Made by a program: the position numbers and the translations under genes. Under the pieces are notes generated by a model. The model ran no database searches and was not told the origin of the DNA. It worked only from the letters and a program-made list of their open reading frames with translations. DNA of 64,000 bases from Bifidobacterium reuteri DSM 23975 (GTDB lineage Bacteria > Actinomycetota > Actinomycetes > Actinomycetales > Bifidobacteriaceae), in assembly GCF_000741695.1 (NCBI RefSeq), contig NZ_JGZK01000006.1, positions 216,506 to 280,505 on the forward strand, written 5' to 3'. Every line of letters begins with the position of its first letter. The stretch's first letter is position 1. Below are positions 52,809-63,427 of the stretch, piece after piece.

Positions 52809-55286
52809 TCACTCGTTGTCGCCAGCGGTTGCGGCGGTAGCGGTGACGGCACCCTTCTCGGAGGTGTTCAGGCCGGAGTACACCCAGTCGGTGTAGTCCG
52901 GGTGATCGTAGCCGTTGTCGACAGCGAACTGGAAGGCCTCGTCACGGAACTTCTCGAGCTCGTCGATCTTGGCGGCGTACTTGTCGGCGTCGATCATGCG
53001 CAGAGCCTCAGCGGTCAGCTCGTAACGATCGATCTCGTTCACACGAACCATGTCGTACGGGGTGGTGGTGGAGCCTTCCTCCTCGTAGCCGTGGACGTTG
53101 AAGTTGTCGTGGTTCGGGCGATCGTAAATCAGGCCGCGCACGTCGTGAGCGTAGGAGTGGTACGCGAACAGCACCGGCTTGTCGGCGGTGAAGATGTCGG
53201 CGAACTCCTCGTCGGACAGGGCCTCGTCGTTCTCCTTGGCGGACTGCAGAGCGAGCAGGTCAACCACGTTGACGACCTTGAACTTGATGCCGAGTTCCTT
53301 CAGCTTGTCGGAAGCGGCCATGATCTCCTGGGTTGGGACATCGCCAGCGGCGGCAAGCACGATCTCAGCCTCGTCGTTGGACTTCGCGGTGGAAGCCCAA
53401 TCCCAAGCGGCGGCACCCTTCTCGAGCTCGGCACGAGCTTCGTCGAGGGACAGCCAAGTGGCGGCCGGCTGCTTGCCGGCGATGATGGCGTTGATCTTGT
53501 TGGTGGACTTGTAGCACTTCTCGGCGATGGCCAGCAGCATGTTCGCATCGGTGGCGAAGTAGATGCCGATGACGTGGTCGTTGTGGAAGCACTTGTTCAG
53601 CAGCAGGGAGGTGACACCCGGATCCTGATGGGAGAAGCCGTTGTGGTCCTGACGCCACACGTGGGAGGAGACCAGCAGGTTCATGGAGGCGATCGGCTTG
53701 CGCCACGGAATCTCGCGGACGGTAGCCTCAAGCCACTTGGCGTGCTGGTTCAGCATGGAGTCGATCACGTGCACGAAGGACTCGTAGGAGCTCCAGATGC
53801 CGTGACGACCGGTCAGCAGGTAGCCCTCGAGGAAGCCTTCCATCTGGTGCTCGGAGAGCTGCTCGACGACCTGGCCGGAGACGTGCATGTGCTCGTCGAC
53901 CTCGTCGGAGATGTAGCCGGCATCCCACTGCTTGTTGGTGACTTCGTAGGAAGCCTGCAGACGGTTGGAAGCGGTCTCATCCGGTCCGAAGATACGGAAG
54001 TCGTGCGGGTTGTTCTTGATGATGTCGCGGGTGTAGACACCGAGACGACGGGTGGCTTCGAGCTGACCCCAGCCGTGGCCGTACTTCTCGACTTCCTTGA
54101 CGGCGTAGTCCTCGATGTTCGGCAGCTTCAGGTCGTCGCGGATAACACCACCGTTGGCGTTCGGGTTGGCACCGATACGCAGCTCACCCTTCGGCATGAA
54201 GGCCAGGACGTCGTCCTTGACGGCGCCGTTGGCGTCGAAGAGCTCTTCCGGCTTGTAGGACTCGAGCCAGTTCTTGAGGACCTCGAAGTGGGCCTCGGTG
54301 TCGCGGGCGGAAGCCAGCGGCACCTGGTGGGAACGCCAGGAGCCTTCGGTCTTCTTGCCGTCGATGTACTTCGGGCAGGTCCAGCCCTTCGGGGTGCGGA
54401 AGATCAGCATCGGGTAGAACGGACGATGCACGTTGTCGGTCTGAGCGGTGGCCTTGATGTCGCAAATCTCATCCCAGATGGTCTCCCACAGCTCGGCGAA
54501 GCGGCGGTGGATGGACATGTGGTCCTCATCGTCGAAGCCGGCGACGAACTCGTACGGCTCGTAGCCCATGCCGTGGAAGAACTCGTGCAGCTCTTCGTCG
54601 GAGATGCGGGACAGGATGGTCGGGTTGGCGATCTTGTAGCCGTTGAGGTGCAGGATCGGCAGCACGATACCATCGGTGCGCGGGTTCACGAGCTTGTTGG
54701 ATTGCCAACCGGTGGCCAGAGGACCGGTCTCAGCTTCGCCGTCGCCGACGATGGCCGGGACGAACAGGCTCGGGTTGTCCATGATGGCGCCGTAAGCGTG
54801 GGACAGAGCGTAGCCCAGCTCGCCACCTTCGTGGATGGAGCCCGGGGTCTCCGGAGCGAAGTGGGACGGGATGCCGCCCGGGTAGGAGAACTGACGGAAG
54901 AACTTCTGCAGACCAGCCTCATCCTTGGTGATCTTCGGGAAGGTCTCGGTGTAGGTGCCGTCCAGGTAGGACTGGGAGGTGCCGGCAGGGCCGCCGTGGC
55001 CCGGGCCCATGATGATCACGGTGTTCTGGCCGTGGTCAGCGATGAAGCGGTTGATGTGGCCGATGAGGAAGTTCAGGCCCGGAGTGGTGCCCCAGTGGCC
55101 CACCAGACGGTGCTTCACGTCTTCGCGAGTGAAAGGCTCCTTCATCAGCGGGTTGGAACGCAGATAAATCTGGCCGATGGACAGGTAGTTGGCAGCGCGC
55201 CAGTACTTGTCAACGCCTTCGAGGGCTTCCTCGGAAACCGGAGCGTTGAGCTTCTTCCAAGGGGTGCCAATAACAGGACTCGTCAT
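52809..55286 (-). CDS. xfp: xylulose-5-phosphate/fructose-6-phosphate phosphoketolase
   Basis: An 825-residue thiamine-diphosphate enzyme, the hallmark of bifidobacterial metabolism, splitting fructose-6-P and xylulose-5-P with phosphate to give acetyl phosphate. The ATG at 55286 follows AGGAG. The family signature [15 protein letters not shown] near 165-180, [11 protein letters not shown] for TPP and Mg, and [20 protein letters not shown] (as [10 protein letters not shown]) are present. The gene shows the codon bias of highly expressed genes. With pta and ackA downstream on the same strand it forms the acetate-producing branch. Confidence 0.98.
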   Translation of the reverse strand: MTSPVIGTPWKKLNAPVSEEALEGVDKYWRAANYLSIGQIYLRSNPLMKEPFTREDVKHRLVGHWGTTPGLNFLIGHINRFIADHGQNTVIIMGPGHGGPAGTSQSYLDGTYTETFPKITKDEAGLQKFFRQFSYPGGIPSHFAPETPGSIHEGGELGYALSHAYGAIMDNPSLFVPAIVGDGEAETGPLATGWQSNKLVNPRTDGIVLPILHLNGYKIANPTILSRISDEELHEFFHGMGYEPYEFVAGFDDEDHMSIHRRFAELWETIWDEICDIKATAQTDNVHRPFYPMLIFRTPKGWTCPKYIDGKKTEGSWRSHQVPLASARDTEAHFEVLKNWLESYKPEELFDANGAVKDDVLAFMPKGELRIGANPNANGGVIRDDLKLPNIEDYAVKEVEKYGHGWGQLEATRRLGVYTRDIIKNNPHDFRIFGPDETASNRLQASYEVTNKQWDAGYISDEVDEHMHVSGQVVEQLSEHQMEGFLEGYLLTGRHGIWSSYESFVHVIDSMLNQHAKWLEATVREIPWRKPIASMNLLVSSHVWRQDHNGFSHQDPGVTSLLLNKCFHNDHVIGIYFATDANMLLAIAEKCYKSTNKINAIIAGKQPAATWLSLDEARAELEKGAAAWDWASTAKSNDEAEIVLAAAGDVPTQEIMAASDKLKELGIKFKVVNVVDLLALQSAKENDEALSDEEFADIFTADKPVLFAYHSYAHDVRGLIYDRPNHDNFNVHGYEEEGSTTTPYDMVRVNEIDRYELTAEALRMIDADKYAAKIDELEKFRDEAFQFAVDNGYDHPDYTDWVYSGLNTSEKGAVTATAATAGDNE

Positions 55287-55731
55287 GTGTACTCCTGTAC
55301 TCCTGCACGTATCCGTGCGATTGATTATTTCTGTTCGGTCGCGGGCCCCAGTTCCTTGCGGCACAAGGGTTTCCGCTTCCAATCACTCGTTATGGTACGA
55401 GGACAACACGACTTTTGAACGATTTCTTGCGGGTGTGTTCGAAATTGTTATGAAAATAGCACCATTTGTGTGCTTTTCACGATTGATTGTCACTATGTCT
55501 TTTAACGGTTCCAGTGCCGAAAATGGCGTAAAACCGCGCCAAATCTGCTTTTGCGGCATTATCCGCACGTTCGATTTAACAAAGTTAATATCGGCGTGTT
55601 GTTTCTTGCACCTATGTAGTTTGTTCGTATTTCGCACATAGTTTTATGCGTGTCGGGCTTGTCTGCTTGACCGGTGATAATCGGTGTGTTGCAACCCACG
55701 TAAAATCCCAATGAACGTTAGGGGAATATCA
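55287..55731. other. AT-rich control region between xfp and guaA
   Basis: 445 bases of clearly lower GC than the genes around it, with no credible gene. It must hold the divergent promoters of xfp (a highly expressed gene) and guaA. A 14-base TGTGTGCTTTTCAC near 55469 vaguely recalls the pyk operator but lacks the central CG, so no regulator site is claimed. No purine riboswitch fold was recognised. Confidence 0.6.
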
Positions 55732-57294
55732 ATGGCAAACGGTCCTGTGCTCGTCGTCGACTTCGGCGCCCAGTATGCCCAGCTCATCGCCCGCCGTGTG
55801 CGTGAGGCCGGAGTCTATTCCGAGCTGGTCCCTCATTCCATGCCGGTCGATGAGATCCTGGCCAAGGATCCCAGGGCAATCATTCTTTCCGGCGGTCCGG
55901 CCTCCGTGTTCGAGCCCGGTGCGCCGACCATAGATACTAAGGTGTTCGAGTCCGGCGTTCCCGTGCTCGGCATCTGCTATGGCTTCCAGGTCATGGCCTA
56001 CGAGCTTGGCGGCAAGGTGGACAAGGCCGCTCTGGGCGAGTACGGCAAGACCGAGGCCGTCGTGGATGAGGCCGAGGGTATCCTCGCCGGTTCCCCGGCC
56101 GAACAGACCACTTGGATGAGCCACGGTGTGGCCGTCGAGCAGGCCCCGGCAGGCTTCGAGGTGATCGCCCACACCGAGGGCGCCCCCGTGGCTGCCATGG
56201 CGGACGAATCCCGCAAGCTGTACGGTGTGCAGTGGCATCCCGAGGTCAAGCATTCGCCGCTCGGCCAGCAGCTCATTGAGAACTTCCTGCACCGCTGCGC
56301 CGCGCTACCCGACGATTGGAACGCTTCGAGCATCATCGACGATCAGGTGAAGAAGATTCGCGAAAAGGTCGGCGACGCCGAGGTGATTTGCGGCCTGTCT
56401 GGCGGCGTGGACTCCGCTGTGGCCGCCGCTCTCGTGCACAAGGCCATCGGCGACCAGCTCACCTGCGTGTTCGTCGACCACGGCCTGCTCAGGAAGGGCG
56501 AGGTCGAGCAGGTCAAGCATGACTTCGTCGAGGCCACCGGCATCCGCCTGATTACCGTGGACGCAGCCGACGACTTCCTCACCGCTCTGAAGGGCGTCTC
56601 CGAGCCGGAACGCAAGCGCAAGATCATCGGCGAGAAGTTCATCCGTACCTTTGAGAAGGCCCAGCAGCAGGTGCTTGAGGAGGCTGGCGCCCGAGGCAAG
56701 GAAGTCAAGTTCCTCGTGCAGGGCACCCTCTACCCGGACGTCGTCGAATCCGGCGGCGGTGACGGCGCGGCGAACATCAAGAGCCACCACAACGTCGGCG
56801 GTCTGCCCAAGGACATCAAGTTCCAGCTCATCGAGCCATTGCGTACCCTCTTTAAGGACGAGGTGCGCGCCATCGGCACCGAGCTCGGCCTGCCGGACGA
56901 GATCGTCTGGCGCCAGCCGTTCCCAGGCCCGGGCCTCGGCATCCGCATCATCGGCGAGATCACCAAGGAGCGTCTGGACCTCCTGCGCGAAGCCGACGCC
57001 ATCGCCCGCGAGGAGCTCACCAAGGCAGGTCTCGACCGTGACATCTGGCAGTGCCCGGTTGTGCTGCTCGCCGACGTCCACTCCGTCGGCGTGCAGGGCG
57101 ACGAACGTACCTATGGTTCTCCGATTGTTCTCCGCCCGGTGAGCTCCGAGGATGCCATGACCGCCGACTGGGCTCGCGTCCCCTACGACGTGCTCGCCAC
57201 CATCTCCACGCGCATCACCAATGAATGCCGCCAGATCAACCGCGTGGTGCTGGATTGCACTTCCAAGCCCCCGGCAACCATCGAATGGGAGTGA
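55732..57294 (+). CDS. guaA: GMP synthase (glutamine-hydrolysing)
   Basis: A 520-residue enzyme making GMP from XMP. Domains: a class I glutaminase ([19 protein letters not shown], nucleophile Cys in [17 protein letters not shown]), the ATP-pyrophosphatase with P-loop [17 protein letters not shown], and a dimerisation domain ending in [27 protein letters not shown]. The ATG at 55732 follows TAGGGGAA. Length is typical. A terminator hairpin follows at 57401. Confidence 0.97.
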   Translation: MANGPVLVVDFGAQYAQLIARRVREAGVYSELVPHSMPVDEILAKDPRAIILSGGPASVFEPGAPTIDTKVFESGVPVLGICYGFQVMAYELGGKVDKAALGEYGKTEAVVDEAEGILAGSPAEQTTWMSHGVAVEQAPAGFEVIAHTEGAPVAAMADESRKLYGVQWHPEVKHSPLGQQLIENFLHRCAALPDDWNASSIIDDQVKKIREKVGDAEVICGLSGGVDSAVAAALVHKAIGDQLTCVFVDHGLLRKGEVEQVKHDFVEATGIRLITVDAADDFLTALKGVSEPERKRKIIGEKFIRTFEKAQQQVLEEAGARGKEVKFLVQGTLYPDVVESGGGDGAANIKSHHNVGGLPKDIKFQLIEPLRTLFKDEVRAIGTELGLPDEIVWRQPFPGPGLGIRIIGEITKERLDLLREADAIAREELTKAGLDRDIWQCPVVLLADVHSVGVQGDERTYGSPIVLRPVSSEDAMTADWARVPYDVLATISTRITNECRQINRVVLDCTSKPPATIEWE

Positions 57295-57400
57295 CATTCA
57301 GCGATGGAGCGTTAGCTGCGTTGCTCCTCGGTCGCGGTATCCGTCTGGGTATAGCGGCTTCTTCGTGAAGTATCGGGGATGGATATGCGCGAATCTATAG

Positions 57401-57447
57401 GCTCCGGCCGATGCGATTGATGTCGCAGGCCGGAGCCTTATTCATAC
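57401..57447 (+). terminator. guaA terminator
   Basis: AGGCTCCGGCC (57401-57411) pairs with GGCCGGAGCCT (57430-57440); the loop can fold further through TGCGAT/GTCGCA. A TATTCAT tail follows. Confidence 0.7.
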
Positions 57448-57557
57448 TCTCGTGGCTTTCCGTGACAACGATTCTCTCTCCCCCCAGTCTGCTTCGCTGA
57501 CAGCCCGTCCTGCAATCACGAACATGGTCGGGGTGTGTGGCTTCAGGACTTTTCCGG

Positions 57558-57563
57558 TATAAT
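57558..57563 (+). promoter_or_regulatory. consensus -10 for the DUF1846 gene
   Basis: A perfect TATAAT, 43 bases before the ATG at 57607, with AAGGAAAG as ribosome site between. No clear -35 at 17 bases. Confidence 0.55.
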
Positions 57564-57606
57564 TTTGCCGTTCATGACGCTGTGAAGGAAAGAGAAGCCG
57601 ACCTCC

Positions 57607-59088
57607 ATGCACCAGGGATTCGACAACGAGAAATACATCGCTCTTCAGGCCGACAATATCAAGAAACGCATCGCACAGTTCGGCGGCAAGCTGTATCTGG
57701 AATTCGGCGGCAAGCTGTTCGACGATTACCATGCGTCGCGCGTGCTGCCCGGTTTCGAGCCGGATGTGAAATTCCGGATGCTCCAAAGCCTTACGGACGA
57801 GGTCGAGATTGTCATCGCCGTCAATGCCAATCATATCGAGAAGGCCAAGATGCGCGGTGACTTGGGCATCACGTATGACGAAGATGTGCTCCGTCTTATC
57901 GACGTGTTCCGTTCGCATGGCATGCTGGTCGGCTCCGTGGTGCTGACCCAGTACGCTGGCCAGCCCGCAGCTGACGCCTACCGTCACCGTCTCGCACAGC
58001 TGGGAGTCATCTGCTATCTGCATTATCCGATTGCTGGGTACCCGCACGATATCGAGCATATCGTGTCGGCCGAAGGCTACGGCAAGAACGATTACGTGGA
58101 GACCAGCCGTCCGCTGGTCGTGGTGACGGCCCCCGGTCCCGGTTCCGGCAAACTCGCCACATGCCTGTCCCAGCTGTACCACGAGCATCAGCGCGGCATC
58201 GACGCCGGATACGCCAAATACGAGACGTTCCCCGTATGGAACCTGCCGCTGAATCATTCGGTCAACATCGCCTACGAGGCCGCCACCGTCGATCTGGACG
58301 ACGCCAACATCATCGATCCGTTCCACCTTGAGGCCCACGGCGAGACCACCGTCAACTACAACCGCGACGTCGAGGCGTTCCCCGTGCTCAAGGCCATGAT
58401 GGAGCGAATCATGGGGGAGAGCCCATACCAGAGTCCCACCGACATGGGCGTCAACATGGTCGGATACGCCATCGTGGACGATGATGTGTGCCGAGATGCG
58501 GCCCGCATGGAAATCGTGCGACGTTTCTTCGATGCGGCAGTGCGGTTCAAGCGTACCGGTGCCGGGGAGGAACAGGTGGAACGCTTGCGCTCGATTATGA
58601 ACAAGGCTGGCGTGACCCCTGATCTGTCGCCTGCCCGCAAGGTGGCGCTCGCCAAGGAGTCCGACACCGGGGCGCCTGCCGGGGCGATGGTGCTGCCGGA
58701 TGGCCGTGTGGTGACCGGGAAAACCGGCGAATTGCTTGGTGCGGCAAGTGCTTTGCTGATGAATGCGCTCAAGGCGATTACCGGGGTGGATGACGATGTC
58801 CTCGTCATCGATGATGCGGCGATCGAGCCGATTTGCCGGTTGAAGACCGAACACCTGCATAGCACGAACCGGCGTCTGCATTCCGACGAGACGCTGATCG
58901 CGCTGTCCATCACCAGCGCCACCAGCACGGTGGGCGCGCAGGTCATCGCCGGTCTTGAACAGCTCCGGGGCTGTGACGCCTTCTTCTCGGTCATCATCTC
59001 CGCGGCGGATGAGGCCCTCTACCGCAAACTCGGCATCAATGTATGCTGTGAGCCCAAATACGAACGGGTAAGCCTGTATCACAAGTAA
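57607..59088 (+). CDS. DUF1846 domain protein
   Basis: A 493-residue protein of the DUF1846 family (PF08903). It begins with the family's FDNEKYIALQADNIKKRIAQFGGKLYLEFGGKLFDDYHASRVLPGF and continues with PGPGSGKLATCLSQLYHE, a nucleotide-loop-like glycine motif, and FPVWNLPLNHSVNIAYEAATVDL. Crystal structures of relatives show a P-loop-like domain and a second alpha/beta domain, but the reaction is not established. Full length, with a good promoter -10 and ribosome site. It stands alone between guaA and prs. Confidence 0.92.
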   Translation: MHQGFDNEKYIALQADNIKKRIAQFGGKLYLEFGGKLFDDYHASRVLPGFEPDVKFRMLQSLTDEVEIVIAVNANHIEKAKMRGDLGITYDEDVLRLIDVFRSHGMLVGSVVLTQYAGQPAADAYRHRLAQLGVICYLHYPIAGYPHDIEHIVSAEGYGKNDYVETSRPLVVVTAPGPGSGKLATCLSQLYHEHQRGIDAGYAKYETFPVWNLPLNHSVNIAYEAATVDLDDANIIDPFHLEAHGETTVNYNRDVEAFPVLKAMMERIMGESPYQSPTDMGVNMVGYAIVDDDVCRDAARMEIVRRFFDAAVRFKRTGAGEEQVERLRSIMNKAGVTPDLSPARKVALAKESDTGAPAGAMVLPDGRVVTGKTGELLGAASALLMNALKAITGVDDDVLVIDDAAIEPICRLKTEHLHSTNRRLHSDETLIALSITSATSTVGAQVIAGLEQLRGCDAFFSVIISAADEALYRKLGINVCCEPKYERVSLYHK

Positions 59089-59246
59089 GGAAACGTCTCG
59101 ATAGTCATATGCGTCCGTGCTGTCTGCCAGGACTGTTTCGGCGATAGTTGTCGGCTCGGTGAACAACAGGCGACGCCGGCGTGTATCGCGGTCTTCAAGA
59201 GCAGCTATGCTGGAATGTGCATCAGCGAGACCACACGTTGGGAGTA

Positions 59247-60269
59247 ATGGTGAGCGCAATCCTTGAGGGGAAGCCTGATAAGAACCTGATTCTCGTTACG
59301 GGAAGAATCCATCCGAAACTGGCCGAAGATGTTGCACAACAGCTTGGCATCGATTTGCTGGAGACCACGGCATACGATTTCGCGAACGGCGAGATGTATG
59401 TGCGGTACACCGAATCGGTGCGAGGCGCTGACGTCTTCGTGCTGCAAAGCCACTATCAGCCGATCAACAAGGCGATTATGGAGCAGCTCATCATGATCGA
59501 TGCGCTGAAACGAGCTTCGGCACGATCCATTACCGCCGTGTGCCCGTTGCTGGGATACTCCCGTCAGGACAAGAAGCATCGCGGTCGTGAGCCCATCTCC
59601 TGCCGTCTGGTCTTCGACCTGCTCAAGACCGCAGGCGCCGACCGTATCATGTCGGTGGACCTTCACGCCGCGCAGTCCCAAGGCTTCTTCGATGGTCCGG
59701 TCGATCATCTCATCGCCATGCCGGTGCTGGTCGATTACATCCGCGACCGATTCCGTGGACAGCTCGACAATGTGACCGTCGTGTCCCCGGATGCGGGTCG
59801 TATCCGCGTGGCCGAGCAGTGGGCTCAACGACTTGGCGGCGGTCCTCTGGCGTTCGTGCACAAGACGCGCGACATCACCCGCCCGAACCGCGCGGTCGCC
59901 AACCGAGTCGTCGGTGACGTGAAGGGCAAGGACTGTGTTCTGGTCGACGATCTGATCGACACGGCCGGCACCATCGTGGGGGCGTGTCACGTGCTGCAGG
60001 AGGCTGGAGCGAAGTCGGTGACTGTGGTGGCCACGCATGGCGTGCTTTCCGGTCCGGCGGTCGAACGACTGAAGGATTGTGGCGCACGTGAAGTGGTGTT
60101 GACCGACACGGTTCCGATTCCCGAGGAGAAGCGCTGGGATGGATTGACGGTACTGTCCATCGCTCCGCTGCTTGCCAGCGCAATCCGAGCGGTGTTCGAG
60201 GATGGTTCGGTCGCCGAACTGTTCGACACCTATCCGGAACATCACGGTCAGGGCTTCCTCTTCGCCTGA
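59247..60269 (+). CDS. prs: ribose-phosphate pyrophosphokinase
   Basis: A 340-residue class I PRPP synthase. Visible motifs are the ribose-phosphate side NGEMYVRYTESVRGADVFVLQS, the ATP loop with ARSITAVCPLLGYSRQDKKHRGREPIS, the metal/catalytic VDLHAAQSQGFFDGPVDHL, VVSPDAGRIRVAEQWA and the PRPP loop CVLVDDLIDTAGTI. PRPP feeds purine (guaA), pyrimidine, His and Trp synthesis. The ATG is at 59247 after GGGAG. In many Actinobacteria prs lies just downstream of glmU; here it lies upstream, with a tRNA-Gln between, so the pair is kept but rearranged. Confidence 0.96.
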   Translation: MVSAILEGKPDKNLILVTGRIHPKLAEDVAQQLGIDLLETTAYDFANGEMYVRYTESVRGADVFVLQSHYQPINKAIMEQLIMIDALKRASARSITAVCPLLGYSRQDKKHRGREPISCRLVFDLLKTAGADRIMSVDLHAAQSQGFFDGPVDHLIAMPVLVDYIRDRFRGQLDNVTVVSPDAGRIRVAEQWAQRLGGGPLAFVHKTRDITRPNRAVANRVVGDVKGKDCVLVDDLIDTAGTIVGACHVLQEAGAKSVTVVATHGVLSGPAVERLKDCGAREVVLTDTVPIPEEKRWDGLTVLSIAPLLASAIRAVFEDGSVAELFDTYPEHHGQGFLFA

Positions 60270-60424
60270 GGGTGAAACAGAAGTCGCCGGTTGCGGAGGC
60301 GAGGCTGTTGGCTGCGGTTCACGCAGCGCAGTCGGCTCTCGTTTCCGCGACGCGTCGGCATCAGGCGTGTCGCGGCGGATAGTCCGCTATGACACGTGTT
60401 TGAGGGCGCGACATGACGTGCCCT

Positions 60425-60453
60425 TTCGACAAATGCCGAACATATGGTATAAA
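60425..60453 (+). promoter_or_regulatory. tRNA-Gln promoter
   Basis: TTCGAC (60425-60430), a 17-base spacer and TATAAA (60448-60453), 29 bases before the tRNA. A small GTGGGT/ACCCAC hairpin lies between promoter and tRNA. Confidence 0.75.
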
Positions 60454-60482
60454 TGAACACTTGTGGGTCATAAACCCACGAT

Positions 60483-60553
60483 TCCCCCATGGTGTAATGG
60501 CAGCACACGGGTCTTTGGAACCCTTTGTCTTGGTTCGAGTCCAGGTGGGGGAG
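60483..60553 (+). tRNA. tRNA-Gln (anticodon TTG)
   Basis: A 71-nt cloverleaf: acceptor TCCCCCA/TGGGGGA with discriminator G, D arm with GGTGTAATGGCAGC, anticodon loop CTTTGGA giving TTG, T arm with GGTTCGAGTCC. CCA is not encoded. Confidence 0.93.
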
Positions 60554-60559
60554 CGATTG

Positions 60560-60597
60560 ACGGCCGCTCGACATTCGGGTGGCCGTTCATTGTTTTT
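60560..60597 (+). terminator. tRNA-Gln terminator
   Basis: ACGGCC (60560-60565) and GGCCGT (60581-60586) form the stem; TTGTTTTT follows 5 bases later, right behind the tRNA. Confidence 0.7.
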
Positions 60598-60663
60598 CCG
60601 TCTATTGTTTTAGATTGTTTGCAATAGCATCAGTTATTCCGACTCGAAGGGAATACGTCACTT

Positions 60664-62046
60664 ATGGCATTATCCGCAGCCATCATCCTCGCCGCGGGCG
60701 AGGGCACCCGCATGCGTTCCAACAAGCCGAAGGTATTGCATACCTTCGCCGGCAAGACCTTCCTCAACCGTGTGATGGACTCGGTGTCCGCGCTGAATCC
60801 GGACACACTCGCCGTGGTCGTCCACTTCCAAGCCGAGCGCGTGGCCGAGGCGGCACGTTCATACGATGGGAACGTGACCATTGTCCATCAGGACGACATC
60901 CCCGGCACCGGTCGTGCAGTGCAATGCGCCATGGCTCAACTTGCCGCAGAGGGGGAGCTCGATGGTCCTGTGCTGATCGCCGCGTCGGACATGCCGTTGC
61001 TGGACAGCGACACGCTGCGCAAGCTGGTGGAGTTCCACATTGCTTCCGGTGATGGTGCCACCGTGCTCACCACGATTCTTGACGACCCCACTGGTTATGG
61101 CCGCATCATCCGTGACCGCGAAGGCAACGTGCTGCGCATCGTCGAGCAGAAAGACGCCAACCGCAGCGAACTCGCGGTGCAGGAAGTGAACACCTCGGTA
61201 TACGTATTCGAGGCTTCGGTGCTCAGCGAGGCCATCGCCGGGCTCAAATCGAACAACGCCCAAGGCGAGTTCTACCTGACCGATGCATTGGAAACCGCCA
61301 AGGCCGCCGGCAAGGTCGGCGCATTCGCGGCTCCCGATCCGCTCACCGTGGAGGGGGTGAACGATCGCGTACAGCTTGCCGCCCTTGCCAAGACCTACAA
61401 CCGTCGCGTCTGCGAACGGTGGATGCATGAGGGCGTGACCATTCTCGACCCGGAAACCACGTGGATCGAGGATGACGTCAAGATCGGGCGCGATGCCACC
61501 ATTCTGCCTGGTTCCTTCCTGCAGGGACACACGGTGATCGGCGAGGACGTTGTCGTCGGCCCGTACACCACATTGATTGACGCCACGGTCGATGACGGCG
61601 CGGTGGTGGAGCGCTCGCGCGTGCAGGAATCCCACATCGGCGCGCGCACCAACATCGGTCCGTGGACGTATCTGCGTCAGGGCAACGAATTCGGCGAGGA
61701 CGCCAAGGCCGGCGCCTTCGTGGAGATGAAGAAGGCGCACATCGGCAACGGCACCAAGGTGCCGCATCTGAGCTATGTGGGCGATGCCCAGCTCGGCGAC
61801 CACACCAACATCGGCGGCGGCACCATCACCGCCAACTACGACGGCGTGCATAAGAACCGCACCACCATTGGTTCCGGCTGCCATGTGGGCGCCGGCAACC
61901 TGTTCGTCGCTCCGGTGCAGGTGGGTGACAATGTGACCACCGGAGCCGGCTCCGTGGTGCGCCATCCAGTGCCCGACGACACGATGGTGTATTCCGAGAA
62001 CACGCAGCATAACGTCGAGGGCTGGAAGCCCGCCTGGGAGCGCTGA
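60664..62046 (+). CDS. glmU: bifunctional UDP-N-acetylglucosamine pyrophosphorylase / GlcN-1-P acetyltransferase
   Basis: A 460-residue enzyme making UDP-GlcNAc for peptidoglycan and other wall glycans. The N-terminal half has the nucleotidyltransferase motif ILAAGEGTRMRSNKPKVLH, DIPGTGRAVQCAM and SDMPLLDSDTL. The C-terminal half is a left-handed beta-helix with hexapeptide repeats and GDHTNIGGGTITANYDGVHKNRTTIGSG, including the acetyltransferase His region. Both halves look complete. rsfS starts 4 bases after the stop. Confidence 0.97.
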   Translation: MALSAAIILAAGEGTRMRSNKPKVLHTFAGKTFLNRVMDSVSALNPDTLAVVVHFQAERVAEAARSYDGNVTIVHQDDIPGTGRAVQCAMAQLAAEGELDGPVLIAASDMPLLDSDTLRKLVEFHIASGDGATVLTTILDDPTGYGRIIRDREGNVLRIVEQKDANRSELAVQEVNTSVYVFEASVLSEAIAGLKSNNAQGEFYLTDALETAKAAGKVGAFAAPDPLTVEGVNDRVQLAALAKTYNRRVCERWMHEGVTILDPETTWIEDDVKIGRDATILPGSFLQGHTVIGEDVVVGPYTTLIDATVDDGAVVERSRVQESHIGARTNIGPWTYLRQGNEFGEDAKAGAFVEMKKAHIGNGTKVPHLSYVGDAQLGDHTNIGGGTITANYDGVHKNRTTIGSGCHVGAGNLFVAPVQVGDNVTTGAGSVVRHPVPDDTMVYSENTQHNVEGWKPAWER

Positions 62047-62049
62047 TCA

Positions 62050-62484
62050 ATGCCGGCATTGCAGGATTCCATCAACGCTGTACGTGTCGCCGCAGAAGCC
62101 GCTGACCGACTCAAGGCCACCGATATCGTGGCCTTTGACGTGGCAGATCTATTGGGCATCACCGATATCATGATGATTGCCGGCGCCTCCAACGAGCGTC
62201 AGGTATTGGCCGTGGCCGAGGAGATCGAGAAGGATCTGTATCTCAAATGCGACGGTCGCCAGCCTCGCTCACGCGAGGGACTGACCGAAGGCCAATGGGT
62301 GCTGCTCGACTACGGTGACTTCGTCATCCACGTCATGCACGATGAGGCTCGCGAATTCTATGGTCTGGAACGGCTGTGGAAGGATTGCGAGTCCATCGAC
62401 CTCCAGCTCGAGCATCCCGAAACCGCTGCACATCATGAGGATGATTCGCGGATAGATGCTTATGCTTCTCTGGGCGACGAATGA
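62050..62484 (+). CDS. rsfS: ribosomal silencing factor RsfS
   Basis: A 144-residue Iojap/RsfS protein that binds ribosomal protein uL14 (L14) and blocks joining of the 30S and 50S subunits when cells slow down. The family core is present: IVAFDVADLLGITDIMMIAGASNERQVLAVAEEIE, then GLTEGQWVLLDYGDFVIHVMHDEAREFYGLERLW. The acidic C-terminal 30 residues vary in the family. It lies between glmU and a histidine phosphatase gene, and rsfS followed by a phosphoglycerate-mutase-like gene is a common order in Actinobacteria. Confidence 0.95.
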   Translation: MPALQDSINAVRVAAEAADRLKATDIVAFDVADLLGITDIMMIAGASNERQVLAVAEEIEKDLYLKCDGRQPRSREGLTEGQWVLLDYGDFVIHVMHDEAREFYGLERLWKDCESIDLQLEHPETAAHHEDDSRIDAYASLGDE

Positions 62485-62606
62485 CGAGACTGTCGCCCAG
62501 AGACCTACAATGATGTTGTGGCGGCAGTTGACGATGGTCATGCCGCCACATGCATACGCTGCATATGACTTGTGATATTGGCACGTGTACAGGTAAGGAC
62601 TGTTCC

Positions 62607-63317
62607 ATGGCACTTCAGCATGTTCGCTCTATTTTTCTGGTCCGACATGGACGCACGTCCTATAACGCGGAACACAGGCTTCAGGGGCAGGTGGATATTC
62701 CGCTGGATGCCGTAGGGCAGTGGCAGGCTCGTCAGACTGCTGCGGCGCTGAAGGACCTGTATGTGGATCGTCGGCCGGAAACCGATCGTTGCATCATCGT
62801 ATGCTCCGATCTCTCCCGTGCACATGACACTGCACAGGCTTTTGCTGATGCGCTGGACGGAGCGGAAGTGCATGATGATCCGCGTGTGCGCGAACGCAGC
62901 TTCGGCGACTGGGATGGACATGCCGTATCTGAATTGGCAGAACGTTATCCCAAGGATTTCCGTTCATGGATGGAACATCGCGGCGGGGAGCTGAAATATG
63001 GCGCCGAGCCCAAGGAGCATGTGGGGGAGCGTGGCGTCGAAGCGCTGAACGACTGGTCCACGCGTGCTGGCCTCGATACCGATCTGTTCGTCTTCTCCCA
63101 TGGGGCGTGGATCGCGCAGACGCTTCAGACGTTGCTCGGACTGAGCCGTGTGGATGGCACGTTCGCTTCAGTGGTGTCCATGCGCAATGCCCACTGGGTG
63201 CGTCTGGTGCCGATGGACGTGACCGACGAGAACGGGGAGACCGTGCGCTGGCGTCTCATGGATTACAATCATGGTCCCGCCATCGCCGACACGGATGCAT
63301 GGGAGCGTGAACGGTGA
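62607..63317 (+). CDS. histidine phosphatase (phosphoglycerate mutase-like)
   Basis: A 236-residue protein with ATG at 62607 after TAAGGAC. The active-site RHG motif is in IFLVRHGRTSYNAEHRLQGQ; the second Arg and Glu in RVRERSFGDWDG, and the final catalytic His in FVFSHGAWI complete the branch 1 fold. Sequence and position after rsfS suggest a broad phosphatase or GpgP-type enzyme rather than glycolytic mutase. Its substrate is not predicted. Confidence 0.9.
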   Translation: MALQHVRSIFLVRHGRTSYNAEHRLQGQVDIPLDAVGQWQARQTAAALKDLYVDRRPETDRCIIVCSDLSRAHDTAQAFADALDGAEVHDDPRVRERSFGDWDGHAVSELAERYPKDFRSWMEHRGGELKYGAEPKEHVGERGVEALNDWSTRAGLDTDLFVFSHGAWIAQTLQTLLGLSRVDGTFASVVSMRNAHWVRLVPMDVTDENGETVRWRLMDYNHGPAIADTDAWERER

Positions 63318-63364
63318 GACGGAGCCGCAAATTACAGGCATGTAATGGCGCGACACACCGAATG

Positions 63365-63393
63365 TTGCCTTAAACGCAAACTCGTCGTAATGT
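63365..63393 (+). promoter_or_regulatory. tRNA-Ala promoter
   Basis: TTGCCT (63365-63370), a 17-base spacer and TAATGT (63388-63393), 34 bases before the first tRNA-Ala. Confidence 0.7.
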
Positions 63394-63427
63394 ATACGAG
63401 GTCCAAAACGGAAAACACATTGGACAC

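Noticed and set aside
52902..55418. An 838-codon plus-strand open frame over xfp
   Set aside because: Mirror frame of a highly biased gene; composition (Val, Gly, Asp, Leu repeats) is typical of an antisense reading.
55469..55484. A second AraQ-like operator upstream of xfp
   Set aside because: TGTGTGCTTTTCAC lacks the central CG and the symmetric spacing of the pyk site.
55287..55731. Possible purine riboswitch upstream of guaA
   Set aside because: No three-way junction or conserved purine-aptamer loops could be traced in the AT-rich gap.
57442..59259. A 605-codon minus-strand open frame over the DUF1846 gene
   Set aside because: Antisense to a gene with family motifs, promoter and ribosome site; no domain of its own.
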